DNA from: a virus
IMG/VR virus record: IMGVR_UViG_3300007734_000716
Coordinates: 1 to 49,816 of that record
Direction: 5' to 3' (one strand)
Length of the DNA stretch: 49,816 bases
How positions within the stretch are numbered: the stretch's first letter is position 1; each line of letters opens with the position of its first letter. The notes below the pieces were generated by a model. The model saw only the letters and a list, made by a program, of their open reading frames with translations, had not been told where the DNA came from and did no database searches. Shown here piece after piece: positions 17,824-26,465 of the stretch. The position numbers were made by a program, and so were the translations under genes.

Positions 17824-20761
17824 GTTCTGGTTCCTTTGCACCTAAAATTTTATCCACAAATTCTTTTCTCTTAAATCCATAGCATCGGACGTTATACTCG
17901 TTATTACCTGTATACTTCCACCCTGCAGTCATACGGATTCTTTTTTCAGATAGTTCTATGCCTGTATCTTTAATACCATTTTTAAACTCCATTAAGTTTG
18001 CTTTTCTTTCAGAGACTAAATAAGTATTAAATATAGTACGCGCAATATAAATAGTACCGCTATCTTCTATTCTAATTACTAATGGTGCTTTAGGTTCTTC
18101 ATACATCTTACCGTTTTTAATAACTAATGTACCTGCATGATTTTTGATTAGGAACTCAGATAATAAGTTTTCGTAATCCATTGTATTAACTTGAATGACA
18201 TTTTCTTTAATATTCTTAATCTCTCTAACTATCTTTTGGTAAATTCTTTCTACGCCAAAATTATCTAGTATTTCATACTTATTAAGTATATCCCCTGCAC
18301 CCATCGAGAAAGTAATTAAATTATGATAGAACCTATCTGCAGGGTCGAAGCCAATATCACCAATAAATCTAGTTAGCCATTTCTGGAATGTTGGGCCATA
18401 TTCTTGTTCTGGATGGTCATAATCTCTAATGATGTCCCCTTTAGATTCCATATCAAATATAGCTTTAATAAACATAGGTCCCGCATGTCCGAAGTTATGC
18501 TTCATAGTTTCAAAGATTTGCCTACCTAGCGTTTCATCTAACTTAATAGCTTCAGGTTGAGTAATCATAAACTCAATAAGACGTGCAACTTCACCATTAG
18601 GATCGGCTTTTGCTGCGGCTAACTTATCATATATAGAACTATTAGATGTCATAACTGCAATCATATTAGCTGATGCCTCATAAGCACGTTCAGCATTGAA
18701 AGAACCTTCTGCTCTAATCTTAGCTTTACCTGATGACAACGCATGAATTGTATTAGATAGGTCATCTGCTGTCATGTTAGTAATTTCATCTAGTGCTAAA
18801 GGTAGGTTATGTAGTGCGTTAAGTCTAGACTTTAATCCATTGAAGGTAGTATTTTGTTTACCTGTGTGGATATGTAACGCCTCTGGGTCTCCCCACATAC
18901 TTAGTGCAGAATATAGTGCCCCTGTCTTAGCCGCACCAGCTTTACCTGTTAAACATATTGTGCCCCCAGCTGTAGAAGAGTAAGCCATAAGTGGAGAAGC
19001 AAACCCAGCTAGCATAAAGAAAGCATGTAGTTCCATACCAGGAAGGTTAAGCTTATTAGCTGCTGCTTTCCAATTCTCATACGAACCTTTTTCATGTAGT
19101 AAAGGACCCACAACTCGCGTAGGCACCGATACTGGGACGCTTCGTACTTCTCCGTTTCTCATGTATTCTTTATCGCCTAATACAAAGGAAGTATGATCTT
19201 TATCTGTCCAACCCATTTGAGTACGCATGACGTCATCTCGACCATGATTTTCTAAGTATTGACCCCATTCAGTTATATAGTCCATAAAATGTATCACATT
19301 CTTTCTATTAATAATTATTGATTTACTTGCTAATATATCCATCATCTTATCAGGTGAGTAAGCACACTTAATTGGAAATAAAAACTCTCTAGGTGGATTA
19401 TGTTTATACTCAACTCTCATCAATATACAGTCACCATCTACATCGTTTCTAAGTTTCTTTAGTGCCCATACGTTTTGCTCACAGATTAAAATTGGGTTAG
19501 ATGGTACTAATTGCTTAGTGACTTTATCATATTCAGGAGGAATCTCTCTATATATACCACCATTAGGTCCAGCAAAGAAAGGTAATAGTCCTGATGGTAA
19601 AGTAAATGTACCTGGTGCTAATGTTATAGTAGTTAAAACAGTTTGCTCTACCGAACCAAACACAACAGGGTTCTCTTCTTGCATAGGTACTATAGGTATA
19701 ATAGGTGTTTCTCGTAGTTTGCGTGCGAAGATCAGAGGGTTAGAAGCTATACCTTTCTTAGGACAGTTTTGGCAGCCATCAGGATTAGCATTTTCAAACG
19801 ACGTACATGGATGTACCCCACCAAACGTAGCCGCTTTTAAGATGGTAGCTTCACGATTATAGTTTTTAGCTTTATCAGATATTGTATGTATAGCTGTTTC
19901 TGAATCTGTGCAACGACTAGCTACGGTTAACCCTGCAGTCCATAAATCATACGAGACAGAATCAGGATTCTCATAAATGTATTTAATCTGATTACATCCA
20001 ATACCTTTTAAACTTAAATCTAAAAGCTTTTCAAAACTATTTTCCCAATCACTAGCACCTTGTGCTTCACGTTCTTCTTGTGTTAAACCTTTTTTAGCTA
20101 ATTTTAATACTGCTTCAACACCTAAATCTTTAGGACTAATCTCATCTAAAAACTCTTTAAACTCATCAAACACATAGGTTGGCATTTCTTCGCTAAGTAC
20201 TTTAGTAAGTGCTGGAGGGTTAGCTTTCCAATTTGTGCAATTAGGTGTACGTGTAGCACGAGCTGCGTCAGCAGTTACGTTAGGATCAATTTTTAATCCA
20301 TTATCTAAACAGAACTTTTTAAATACCTCTGAATATAACTTCCACTCTTCAATAGGAATATCTCTATCAAAAGCCCACCATGCCCACATACCCCTACCAG
20401 AATCAAATCTAATAGGCTCAGGTAAATTAGCAGATGTAAGAAACTCATTCAAAGCATTTTCAGCTTCTTCTTTAGACGTATATTTTTTACCCTCTTTGTC
20501 TTCTGGGTCTACATCTAAATCAATAAATAAAGACTTAGAAAATACAGCTTCTTCTTTACCTCGTTTCCAACCTTTGTAAGTACTATGGGATACATAAATA
20601 CTAGTACCTAAAGGTTTTAACTCTTCTATCTTAGGCTCTAATTCTTCTATTGATTCTGCATAATAATGTCTTGTTGTACCTTCTTTAGGCTCAATGGTGA
20701 TAATACAATATACACCTTGTGAGGGAAGCACCTTCTTATAAAATTCTGTTATGCTTATCAT
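17810..20761 (-). CDS. Primase-helicase fusion (AEP-type primase plus DUF927-like ATPase)
   Basis: 983 residues from the ATG at 20761; a TTG two codons earlier is less likely. The N-terminal part looks like an archaeo-eukaryotic primase: D81-x-D83 (FIDLDVD), S-G-R-G at 121-124 with W-A-W-W, and D-P-N-V-T-A-D-A-A-R-A-T-R-T-P around 159-173. C319, C330 and C333 may bind zinc with another Cys. The C-terminal half is a DUF927-like P-loop ATPase with Walker A G606-K-A-G-A-A-K612-T and Walker B L-A-L-D658-E659. It should prime DNA synthesis and unwind the duplex, the task of T7 gp4 but with unrelated domains. It is encoded next to the HTH and Zn-cysteine protein genes. Confidence 0.85.
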   Translation of the reverse strand: MISITEFYKKVLPSQGVYCIITIEPKEGTTRHYYAESIEELEPKIEELKPLGTSIYVSHSTYKGWKRGKEEAVFSKSLFIDLDVDPEDKEGKKYTSKEEAENALNEFLTSANLPEPIRFDSGRGMWAWWAFDRDIPIEEWKLYSEVFKKFCLDNGLKIDPNVTADAARATRTPNCTNWKANPPALTKVLSEEMPTYVFDEFKEFLDEISPKDLGVEAVLKLAKKGLTQEEREAQGASDWENSFEKLLDLSLKGIGCNQIKYIYENPDSVSYDLWTAGLTVASRCTDSETAIHTISDKAKNYNREATILKAATFGGVHPCTSFENANPDGCQNCPKKGIASNPLIFARKLRETPIIPIVPMQEENPVVFGSVEQTVLTTITLAPGTFTLPSGLLPFFAGPNGGIYREIPPEYDKVTKQLVPSNPILICEQNVWALKKLRNDVDGDCILMRVEYKHNPPREFLFPIKCAYSPDKMMDILASKSIIINRKNVIHFMDYITEWGQYLENHGRDDVMRTQMGWTDKDHTSFVLGDKEYMRNGEVRSVPVSVPTRVVGPLLHEKGSYENWKAAANKLNLPGMELHAFFMLAGFASPLMAYSSTAGGTICLTGKAGAAKTGALYSALSMWGDPEALHIHTGKQNTTFNGLKSRLNALHNLPLALDEITNMTADDLSNTIHALSSGKAKIRAEGSFNAERAYEASANMIAVMTSNSSIYDKLAAAKADPNGEVARLIEFMITQPEAIKLDETLGRQIFETMKHNFGHAGPMFIKAIFDMESKGDIIRDYDHPEQEYGPTFQKWLTRFIGDIGFDPADRFYHNLITFSMGAGDILNKYEILDNFGVERIYQKIVREIKNIKENVIQVNTMDYENLLSEFLIKNHAGTLVIKNGKMYEEPKAPLVIRIEDSGTIYIARTIFNTYLVSERKANLMEFKNGIKDTGIELSEKRIRMTAGWKYTGNNEYNVRCYGFKRKEFVDKILGAKEPELESA

Positions 20762-20852
20762 ATACAATGCTTTCTATTTTTAGAGGCAACACTACCCCGC
20801 CACACCATATGTGTGTTTTTAAAATTAACTACCGCGAAATTCTATTTTACTA
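20762..20852 (-). other. Leader of the primase gene
   Basis: This 91-base gap is unusual in an arm where most genes overlap. It holds a small hairpin on the minus strand (CACAC-ATATG-GTGTG, at about 20805-20819) followed by a G-rich stretch. The ribosome binding site before 20761 is weak (AGAAAG). It may carry an internal promoter or an attenuator for the primase gene, but I could not find a convincing -35/-10 pair. Confidence 0.3.
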
Positions 20853-21155
20853 CTAAATAATTATCGAGTCTAAATATTGTTGAGCTATAGATAAAGTAGG
20901 TGCAGGTAAATGTCCCTCACTAAATCCTTTATTTACTTCTTCAATAAACTTATTAACTCGTACCTTATTTGTGTCCCTTATATCTTGACCCCTAAACCAA
21001 CTATGTATCGTATAGCGTGATACACCCACCTTACGTGCAACATAAAGCGTAGGTAGGTTTGCTTTGACACATAGTTTGGCCATTTGAACCCCAAGGTTAT
21101 CAGGGTCCATAGTTTGCAAGTTCGCTAAAAAATCTTGACTGTAGGGTCTAGCCAT
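20853..21155 (-). CDS. Helix-turn-helix DNA-binding protein
   Basis: 100 residues; ATG overlaps the preceding TAA (TAATG). Residues 29-60 (CVKANLPTLYVARKVGVSRY, then TIHSWFRGQDIRD) fit a Xre/Cro-like helix-turn-helix with A-R-K-V-G-V-S as the turn and W-F-R-G after the recognition helix. There is no second domain. It could be a repressor of the early arm or a replication accessory; its place between the Zn-cysteine protein and primase genes favours the latter a little. Its operator is unknown. Confidence 0.72.
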   Translation of the reverse strand: MARPYSQDFLANLQTMDPDNLGVQMAKLCVKANLPTLYVARKVGVSRYTIHSWFRGQDIRDTNKVRVNKFIEEVNKGFSEGHLPAPTLSIAQQYLDSIII

Positions 21156-22036
21156 TAGCTTTTAACCGACCATTTCTTCATCACTTCGCTAGCATTATTT
21201 ACTGGCTGAGGTGCTGCTTGAGTTGAAGGTCTTAGTACAGGTTCAGTAGCATCAACATCTGATTTAACTTCTGCTGATACAGGCGTTGCTTGTACTTGTA
21301 CTTCTGATGTACCTTCATCGTTTTGGTATACAGTTAATTTAACAGCTGATTCAGCTGCGGCTGACTTACCTTGTCTTTGCAAAACTTCTAAGTCATTAGC
21401 ATTAACGGCAGCTGCTGGGGTAAATAATACTTTAGGTGTAGAAGCTTTAGCATCGAATTGCATTCTAGTTACTACACGACCAGCACTCACATTGTTGTTA
21501 GCTAATAATTGGACATAAGGTCTGAATGGATACTTACCGCCTTCTTCCTTACCGAAACATGATGTAGCAGGTAAAACTAATTGCATAACATCACCAGCAG
21601 GATCATTAGGTAATACAACAGCCATTCTCCATGATAGACGACATGCAGTACCTGTGCCATTAGCCCCTGAATTTTTAGCACTAAATTGACAAGTATCGCA
21701 TGTTTTAGATTGTGGTGTTTTTACATCAATATCAGGTACACGAGAATCACTAGACCAGCATGTAGGACTAATCTTCTCACCTTCCTTATATGATTGTGCA
21801 TAGAATGTTCTTGATGCAGTATGTGCCATTTTAACAATTACGACGTCCATGTAATTATTTTCTGAAACACTTACTTCTTTACCACCAACAACTTTTCTAA
21901 ATGCTTTACCACGAATTGAAATACGTTTGTTACCTTGATTTATGGCACCACCAGCAACGGCTAAGGTATCTTCGTCTAGCCCTGTTTGGATTAATGCGCC
22001 ACTGTTTTGTAATATTACTGATAATTCATTACTCAT
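21155..22036 (-). CDS. Putative ssDNA-binding protein with cysteine (zinc) cluster
   Basis: 293 residues from the ATG at 22036, which has GGAG seven bases upstream; a GTG four codons earlier is unlikely. Residues 40-105 are beta-rich (ISIRGKAFRKVVGG, YMDVVIVKMAH). Cysteines then follow: C-W-S-S-D, C-D-T-C, and C-R-L-S-W, which could hold one zinc ion. The last 90 residues are Ala/Pro/Val/Glu-rich and disordered, ending WSVKS. Position beside the primase and helicase genes fits a single-strand-binding protein. This is inference; I do not recognise a named family with certainty. Confidence 0.6.
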   Translation of the reverse strand: MSNELSVILQNSGALIQTGLDEDTLAVAGGAINQGNKRISIRGKAFRKVVGGKEVSVSENNYMDVVIVKMAHTASRTFYAQSYKEGEKISPTCWSSDSRVPDIDVKTPQSKTCDTCQFSAKNSGANGTGTACRLSWRMAVVLPNDPAGDVMQLVLPATSCFGKEEGGKYPFRPYVQLLANNNVSAGRVVTRMQFDAKASTPKVLFTPAAAVNANDLEVLQRQGKSAAAESAVKLTVYQNDEGTSEVQVQATPVSAEVKSDVDATEPVLRPSTQAAPQPVNNASEVMKKWSVKS

Positions 22037-22047
22037 TTTGTTCTCCA

Positions 22048-22458
22048 CTAATTTGACTTGCTTGTTGGTTTGCGTACAGTTATTGCGAATTCACGCAACG
22101 TGCTGATGCCAGGGGGTAGGCCCTCATCTTGACGGGTACTCATAAACTCTTTGAAATTGGTCTGACTAATACGTTGTTGCAAGAGATCGAGTGCGTTGTT
22201 CTCCACAACGAATTGCTTAAAGTTATCCCAATCGCCACAAGTATAAGTTTCTTTCAAAGACTTAATGATAGTCCCACTCCCTGTACGTATGCTATCAGCA
22301 TTTATTTCATTGCAGGCTACTAACATCGCCTGTTCCAGTTGTTCTAAGTCGGCTTTTAATTCAGCGTCCTTAGTTTCCCACTGGTTCTTCAGTGTATTCC
22401 TTTCATTTCTAATTGTCAAGTACGTTGTAACTAAATCATCTAACTTCATATCACTCAT
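22048..22458 (-). CDS. Conserved phage protein with coiled-coil N-terminus
   Basis: 136 residues. Residues 8-50 form a charged helix (TYLTIRNERNTLKNQW, then KDAELKADLEQLEQAM). Residues 55-136 form a compact domain with D-S-I-R-T-G-S-G-T-I-I-K, G-D-W-D-N-F-K-Q-F-V and a final G-L-P-P-G-I-S-T-L-R-E-F. Such proteins occur beside the Zn-cysteine (ssDNA-binding-like) gene in related uncultured phages. A role in replication or recombination is likely from place alone; no catalytic residues are evident. Confidence 0.72.
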   Translation of the reverse strand: MSDMKLDDLVTTYLTIRNERNTLKNQWETKDAELKADLEQLEQAMLVACNEINADSIRTGSGTIIKSLKETYTCGDWDNFKQFVVENNALDLLQQRISQTNFKEFMSTRQDEGLPPGISTLREFAITVRKPTSKSN

Positions 22459-22463
22459 AATTA

Positions 22464-22664
22464 TTATCCATTATCATCGTTTAAGAATTTTAACGTTGGT
22501 GCTTCTTTTCTTAATGCATAATACTCTAACTGAACTTTGGCACTATTAATCATCTTACCTGCGACGTTGGCTAATTCACCAGCTTCTTTAGTTTTAATAG
22601 CACCATTTCTTAAATCATCAAATATTTCTGATAATTCATTTCTTAACTCATTGACGCTTTTCAT
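22464..22664 (-). CDS. Small helical phage protein
   Basis: 66 residues, ATG with AAAGGAG upstream. It is one long helical pattern (SVNELRNELSEIFDDLRNG, then ANVAGKMINSAKVQLEYYAL). The motif A-G-K-M-I-N-S-A-K-V-Q-L-E-Y recurs in short hypothetical proteins of many phages near replication genes. No function can be assigned. Confidence 0.75.
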   Translation of the reverse strand: MKSVNELRNELSEIFDDLRNGAIKTKEAGELANVAGKMINSAKVQLEYYALRKEAPTLKFLNDDNG

Positions 22665-23190
22665 TTACTAACTCCTTTATTTTAAGTTGTACACGTTTTA
22701 CTTCTACTAATGCTTGAGGTATATCTGCTACTTTTAAAGACGTACGTTTAACTAATTGCTGTCGTATATAAACATCTGTTAAATTAATTTTTTGTCTTAA
22801 ATTATATTCTTTTTCTTGAGCTTTATATTCTGGTGTTAACCTTTTAGCTTTTTTCTTTGCTTTGCGTATTTCAGTATTCTTTTTAATATAAGCTAAATTG
22901 TATGCTCGAATTTTATCTTTATGTTTATCCCTAGACCTTTTTCTTGTTGCACTATATTTAGCCTTATACTCTGGGTCATTCAGCATTTTGTATGCATGAA
23001 GTTCCCGTTCTTTTTTTCTAAATTCTGGGTCTTTATGTTTAGCAAGAATACTCTCTCTATTCTTTTTGTAATAACTTCTAATTCTTTCCTTGGTACATTC
23101 CTTACAACATCTTCCATGGTAAAATTCAAATGTAGGTTTTACAGTGTTACATTTCTTACATAGTTTGTCAACTATATTGTTTAAGGCCAT
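22648..23190 (-). CDS. Zinc-ribbon protein of the HNH-associated type
   Basis: 180 residues from the ATG at 23190, which has a strong GGGAGG eight bases upstream; the longer reading from 23223 overlaps the previous gene. Residues 10-35 carry C-x-x-C and C-C-x-x-C (LCKKCNTVKPTFEF, CCKECTKER), a zinc ribbon common at the N-terminus of phage HNH and homing-type nucleases. Residues 45-140 are Lys/Arg/Tyr-rich tandem helices. The end (D-I-P-Q-A-L-V-E-V-K-R-V-Q-L-K-I) is a motif of phage HNH-like proteins. No complete H-N-H catalytic motif is seen, so it may only bind DNA. Confidence 0.65.
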   Translation of the reverse strand: MALNNIVDKLCKKCNTVKPTFEFYHGRCCKECTKERIRSYYKKNRESILAKHKDPEFRKKERELHAYKMLNDPEYKAKYSATRKRSRDKHKDKIRAYNLAYIKKNTEIRKAKKKAKRLTPEYKAQEKEYNLRQKINLTDVYIRQQLVKRTSLKVADIPQALVEVKRVQLKIKELVNEKRQ

Positions 23191-23468
23191 AAATCCTCCC
23201 TTACAATACTTATATGTCCCCACTCTTCTGCATCAACTATTTTTTCTACTCGACTTTCATAATCATTTAAATCACTATCTACGTAGCATCTTATATAATC
23301 AGCCAAGTCACTATATAAAGAATCTGATCCATCTGCTAAATTAATTTTAAAACTTCTTTTTAATCTAGCTTCATACGTTCTAAATAAAGCTTCCATCGCT
23401 AACGATCTAATCTGCTCAGGTGTAAACTTTGTTTTTACTATTGCTGTTACTAATTCTCTATTACTCAT
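23181..23468 (-). CDS. Hypothetical protein
   Basis: 95 residues; its ATG overlaps the helicase stop (ATGA). It is mixed helical, acidic in the second half (D-G-S-D-S-L-Y-S-D-L-A-D-Y and E-S-R-V-E-K-I-V-D-A-E-E-W). It overlaps the start of the zinc-ribbon gene by ten bases. No family is recognised. Confidence 0.7.
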   Translation of the reverse strand: MSNRELVTAIVKTKFTPEQIRSLAMEALFRTYEARLKRSFKINLADGSDSLYSDLADYIRCYVDSDLNDYESRVEKIVDAEEWGHISIVREDLWP

Positions 23469-25030
23469 GCTTCTATTTCCTCTCTATATAAATCAACTAG
23501 TTTACTGTGCATATCTACTTTTCCTTGTAACATGTTATACATTCTCCTTTCAATATCTGAACCCTGTAAATGTACTACTGTCATCTTATTTTTTTGACCT
23601 ACTCTATCCATACGGGCTATACATTGTAAATAAGTTTCTACAGAAAGTACAGGACTCCAAAACACAACTGTATTAGCTGCGGTAAGTGTGACGCCATGTG
23701 ATGCAGCTTGAGGTTGAATGATTAAAGTTTTAGGGTCTTCACTTGTTTGAAATCTACCTATGATTGCCGCACGTTCAGTAGCAGATACAGCTCCGTTAAT
23801 TATTTCATTAGTGACACCATTCTTATTAAGATACCTTGACACTACTTCAATAGTATGCCGATATGGTACAAAGATAATTGTCTTGTGTTCTGTCTCGTCT
23901 AGCACCTCTTGTAAAGCCGCTAAGCGTGGTGATATATCAAACTCAACTACTTCTTTTTTATCAGTGTAGATAGCTCCGCCTGATATTTGTAAAAGCTTAT
24001 TAACATTGGCTGCCGCGTTTACTGCTGTTACTTGTTCACCTGCAGCTTCAATAAGAAAATCGTTCTTAAGTAATTTATAATATTTTTCTACCTGAGGTGT
24101 AAGTGGTATATCTCTTGTTTGATACATGACGTCAGGTAAATCTAAACAGTCTGCTTTTGCATATCGAATAGAAGGTTGTAGTGCTTTAAATATTTCATCT
24201 TTAGCATTACGTTTAGGTAACCATTTAAATCTAGATACTTGATACATAACTTTATCTCGCCACCCTGCAGTCACTTTAGGTACTCTGTTAGGACAAACAA
24301 GTCTAGCCAATCCATAAGCATCAAGTGGTGACTGTGCGGCTGGTGTTCCTGTAAGCATCCATAATCGTGTCGAAGGTTTTAATATCTTAGCTAGCGTCTT
24401 CCATCGTGATGTTGATATTGTTTTATAAGCATTAGCTTCGTCAATCACAATTAAATCAAAGTTAGCTTTTTCTATGGCTTCACGGACTACGGCTACCCCA
24501 TCGTAATTAATAACTACAAATTCATAGTCACCATTTATAATTTTTACTCGTTTATCTGCTGTCCCATGTGCAACTGCTGAGGTTCTATGCATACACGTAT
24601 TAAAGACATCGCCCTGCCATGCTGAATACATAATAGACAAAGGACATATAATAAGAACACGCTTAACTTCTCCTTGATTCATAAGATAATCAGCCGCCCA
24701 TAACACAGAAGAAGTTTTACCTGTACCTGCCTCATTAAAACAAAAAGCTTTACGATTGATAGATAGGAATTCTGCAGTAACTCTTTGGTGGTCAAATGGT
24801 TTATACAAACCTGGCCAGTTGTAATCTCTAACGATAGGTGAAGGGAGGTTGTTACGAAAAGATATTAATTGATTGAGCCTAGTCATTTCATCTAGGCCCC
24901 AGTAAACTAGCACGTCAGCAAGATTACCTTTTCTTTCTATGACTTCTGATTTTTCTATGTTGTCTGTAATGTGAGAGACAATGTGCTCAGGCACTGTGAG
25001 TTTAACTGCTTGGTTATCTAAGATTTCCAT
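23465..25030 (-). CDS. SNF2-like superfamily 2 DNA helicase
   Basis: 521 residues. A Q-like region (FDHQRVTAEF, 79-88) precedes Walker A A101-G-T-G-K105-T106, motif Ia L-I-I-C-P-L-S-I-M, a D197-E-A-N box, T227-G-T-P, and motif VI Q469-C-I-A-R-M-D-R-V-G-Q479. The order and the R-x-x-R-x-G-Q-form motif VI are those of the SNF2/Rad54-like group of SF2. It likely remodels or branch-migrates DNA during replication or recombination. The gene follows its own promoter and leader hairpin (25052-25116) and is the first of a tightly overlapped cluster toward the zinc-ribbon gene. Confidence 0.9.
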   Translation of the reverse strand: MEILDNQAVKLTVPEHIVSHITDNIEKSEVIERKGNLADVLVYWGLDEMTRLNQLISFRNNLPSPIVRDYNWPGLYKPFDHQRVTAEFLSINRKAFCFNEAGTGKTSSVLWAADYLMNQGEVKRVLIICPLSIMYSAWQGDVFNTCMHRTSAVAHGTADKRVKIINGDYEFVVINYDGVAVVREAIEKANFDLIVIDEANAYKTISTSRWKTLAKILKPSTRLWMLTGTPAAQSPLDAYGLARLVCPNRVPKVTAGWRDKVMYQVSRFKWLPKRNAKDEIFKALQPSIRYAKADCLDLPDVMYQTRDIPLTPQVEKYYKLLKNDFLIEAAGEQVTAVNAAANVNKLLQISGGAIYTDKKEVVEFDISPRLAALQEVLDETEHKTIIFVPYRHTIEVVSRYLNKNGVTNEIINGAVSATERAAIIGRFQTSEDPKTLIIQPQAASHGVTLTAANTVVFWSPVLSVETYLQCIARMDRVGQKNKMTVVHLQGSDIERRMYNMLQGKVDMHSKLVDLYREEIEA

Positions 25031-25051
25031 TTTATCCTAACTAAATTAACT

Positions 25052-25068
25052 AAACCTCACCGAGGTTT
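25052..25068 (-). other. Leader hairpin before the SNF2-like helicase gene
   Basis: Perfect 7-base inverted repeat AAACCTC-3-GAGGTTT in the untranslated leader, about 20 bases downstream of the proposed -10 element and 22 bases before the helicase start codon. It is not followed by a T run on the minus strand, so it is not a classical terminator. It may stabilise the mRNA, end read-through weakly, or act as an operator. Confidence 0.5.
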
Positions 25069-25088
25069 CTAAATACTACTATCTAACT

Positions 25089-25116
25089 ATTTTACTCTAC
25101 TGAGTATATATGTCAA
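25089..25116 (-). promoter_or_regulatory. Candidate sigma70 promoter for the helicase cluster
   Basis: On the minus strand a perfect TTGACA (25116-25111) is followed 16 bases later by TAAAAT (25094-25089). This lies in the 86-base gap before the SNF2-like helicase gene, one of the few gaps in the arm. The elements are seen directly; activity is inferred. Confidence 0.55.
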
Positions 25117-25431
25117 CTATTTTTTCTTACGTTCTTTTTTACTTACTTCGGAAATTAAATTACCTTTTGAATCTCTTTTGAATGAGCGGTTTTTAGATGC
25201 ACTTTGAATGCGTAAACCATCTTTATTTGAACCACCTTTATCGAGGGCTTTGACGTGAGCTACATCTTTACCTTCTCGCATATCAGCTTTGCCATTACCA
25301 TTTAAATCTTTACCTTTTTTATCAATAGCTCTACGACCACGTTGTCTTTCCATGCGACGGTCGTGCTCACCCCTAGCAAGTTCTTGCTGGTATTCTTTCT
25401 TGTAAGGTCTAGGTTTATTTACGTAAGGCAT
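25117..25431 (-). CDS. HNH endonuclease-like protein
   Basis: 104 residues, very basic. The core D-V-A-H-V-K-A-L-D-K-G-G-S-N-K-D-G-L-R-I (about residues 56-75), followed by S-A-S-K-N-R-S-F-K-R-D, fits the compact HNH motif of phage proteins: a D-x-x-H first strand, Asn in the middle, and S-K-N-R-S-F in the last helix. The N-terminus is Arg/Lys/Glu-rich and likely disordered. It could nick DNA in packaging or recombination. No clear ribosome binding site precedes the ATG. Confidence 0.72.
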   Translation of the reverse strand: MPYVNKPRPYKKEYQQELARGEHDRRMERQRGRRAIDKKGKDLNGNGKADMREGKDVAHVKALDKGGSNKDGLRIQSASKNRSFKRDSKGNLISEVSKKERKKK

Positions 25432-25445
25432 GGCAGTATTATATC

Positions 25446-26102
25446 TTAACTCTTATTAAAATCACAGGTTTTTACAGGACAATATTTGCATAAAGGAGTG
25501 GGATTAGGCATCCATGTATTAGAGGCATATGAGTGTGATAACCTCATAAGTGGTGTTGTAAAGTTTCCCCATAGCTTATCAATATCTTCTCGTTTATATT
25601 CTTCAGGGATAAATTGGTTATGAGCTAAAAATAACAACCCTGCTTTAACATGGTTTACTTCAGGAAAATGAGCGAATGTCATTAACGCCATGAGTTTGAG
25701 TTGCTTAGGGTCTGGGTACTTGTTGCTTCCAGTTTTATAATCCACGATAAAAGCGGTGTCGCCGTCAACAATAAGTAAGTCAGCAATACCACGAACCCAG
25801 CGGTTAGAATCTTCAAATTTGCAAGGCGTCTTTTCTTTCGTAAGTGCCATTTCGTATTCACAATATTTATCTCCTGGAATTGCAATTAAGTCGTCTACCA
25901 ACCCTTTGAATCGCTCATAGTTTTTAGCTAAGGCGGTATTACTTTTTACATAGTCTTCTAGTGCTTTGTGTACTTCTTTACCATATATAGTTTGAGGTGT
26001 GTCTTGAAAAGTGTAGTTCTTTAATACTCTAACTTCTTGGTATTTTTTTGGACATCCAGTATATTCTTTAAGGGAAGAATAAGACCATGTAAAGTCAGTC
26101 AT
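25446..26102 (-). CDS. PD-(D/E)XK nuclease of the Cas4/RecB type with Fe-S cysteines
   Basis: 218 residues. Nuclease residues are H45, D108 (GIADLL), D121-x-K123 (FIVDYKTG) and Q134. Four cysteines placed as in Cas4 and AddB (C17, then C205, C208 and C213 in LCKYCPVKTC) should bind a 4Fe-4S cluster that ties the two ends together. Phage members of this family act as 5' exonucleases in replication or recombination. The ATG overlaps the stop of the small gene before it (TAATG). No CRISPR genes are near, so it is not a CRISPR adaptation protein here. Confidence 0.88.
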   Translation of the reverse strand: MTDFTWSYSSLKEYTGCPKKYQEVRVLKNYTFQDTPQTIYGKEVHKALEDYVKSNTALAKNYERFKGLVDDLIAIPGDKYCEYEMALTKEKTPCKFEDSNRWVRGIADLLIVDGDTAFIVDYKTGSNKYPDPKQLKLMALMTFAHFPEVNHVKAGLLFLAHNQFIPEEYKREDIDKLWGNFTTPLMRLSHSYASNTWMPNPTPLCKYCPVKTCDFNKS

Positions 26103-26281
26103 TATATAGGAGTTCTTCTCGCAATTTCTTTAGCAATCTTTGCTCTCTTTTTACCTACTTCTGCTTTATCTAATAACTCATAAAGTTTTTTAATAGGTAA
26201 AGCTTTTAATCTATCTTTTCCTGTTTTAGTTTTAAACGGGTCAGCATGACGTCTACTCTTATGTATTTGTGGTTGTGCCAT
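26102..26281 (-). CDS. Small basic protein
   Basis: 59 residues, starting MAQPQIHKSRRHADPF and ending IAKEIARRTPI. The ATG at 26281 has AGGTAGAAG just upstream and overlaps the end of the preceding gene by 23 bases; its TAA overlaps the nuclease gene start. It is Lys/Arg-rich with a helix (LKALPIKKLYELLDKAEVGK). It fills what would otherwise be a 157-base gap. No family is recognised. Confidence 0.65.
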   Translation of the reverse strand: MAQPQIHKSRRHADPFKTKTGKDRLKALPIKKLYELLDKAEVGKKRAKIAKEIARRTPI

Positions 26282-26465
26282 CTTCTACCTTTTCTACTTC
26301 GCCAGTTGATTTATTAAGTTGATATTCATGTAAGTGTGGGGATACATCATCGCTTTTCTTTTTGTTTCTAAATATTTTATCAAAGTTATCCCCAAACATA
26401 TCACTACTAGGTTTTGACCTAATAAAATCTCCAGTCACATCATTTCTTGCAGTCTTATCACTCAT
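26259..26465 (-). CDS. Small hypothetical protein
   Basis: 68 residues, ATG overlapping the end of the oxygenase gene by 8 bases. Polar and probably flexible, with a basic F-R-N-K-K-K-S-D-D patch and an acidic, Thr-rich C-terminus. No recognisable domain. Kept because it sits in a chain of coupled genes. Confidence 0.6.
   Translation of the reverse strand: MSDKTARNDVTGDFIRSKPSSDMFGDNFDKIFRNKKKSDDVSPHLHEYQLNKSTGEVEKVEDGTTTNT

Noticed and set aside
25446-26102. Cas4-like nuclease as sign of a CRISPR system
   Set aside because: No repeats of CRISPR size or other cas genes are in the window; phage replication arms often carry this nuclease alone.
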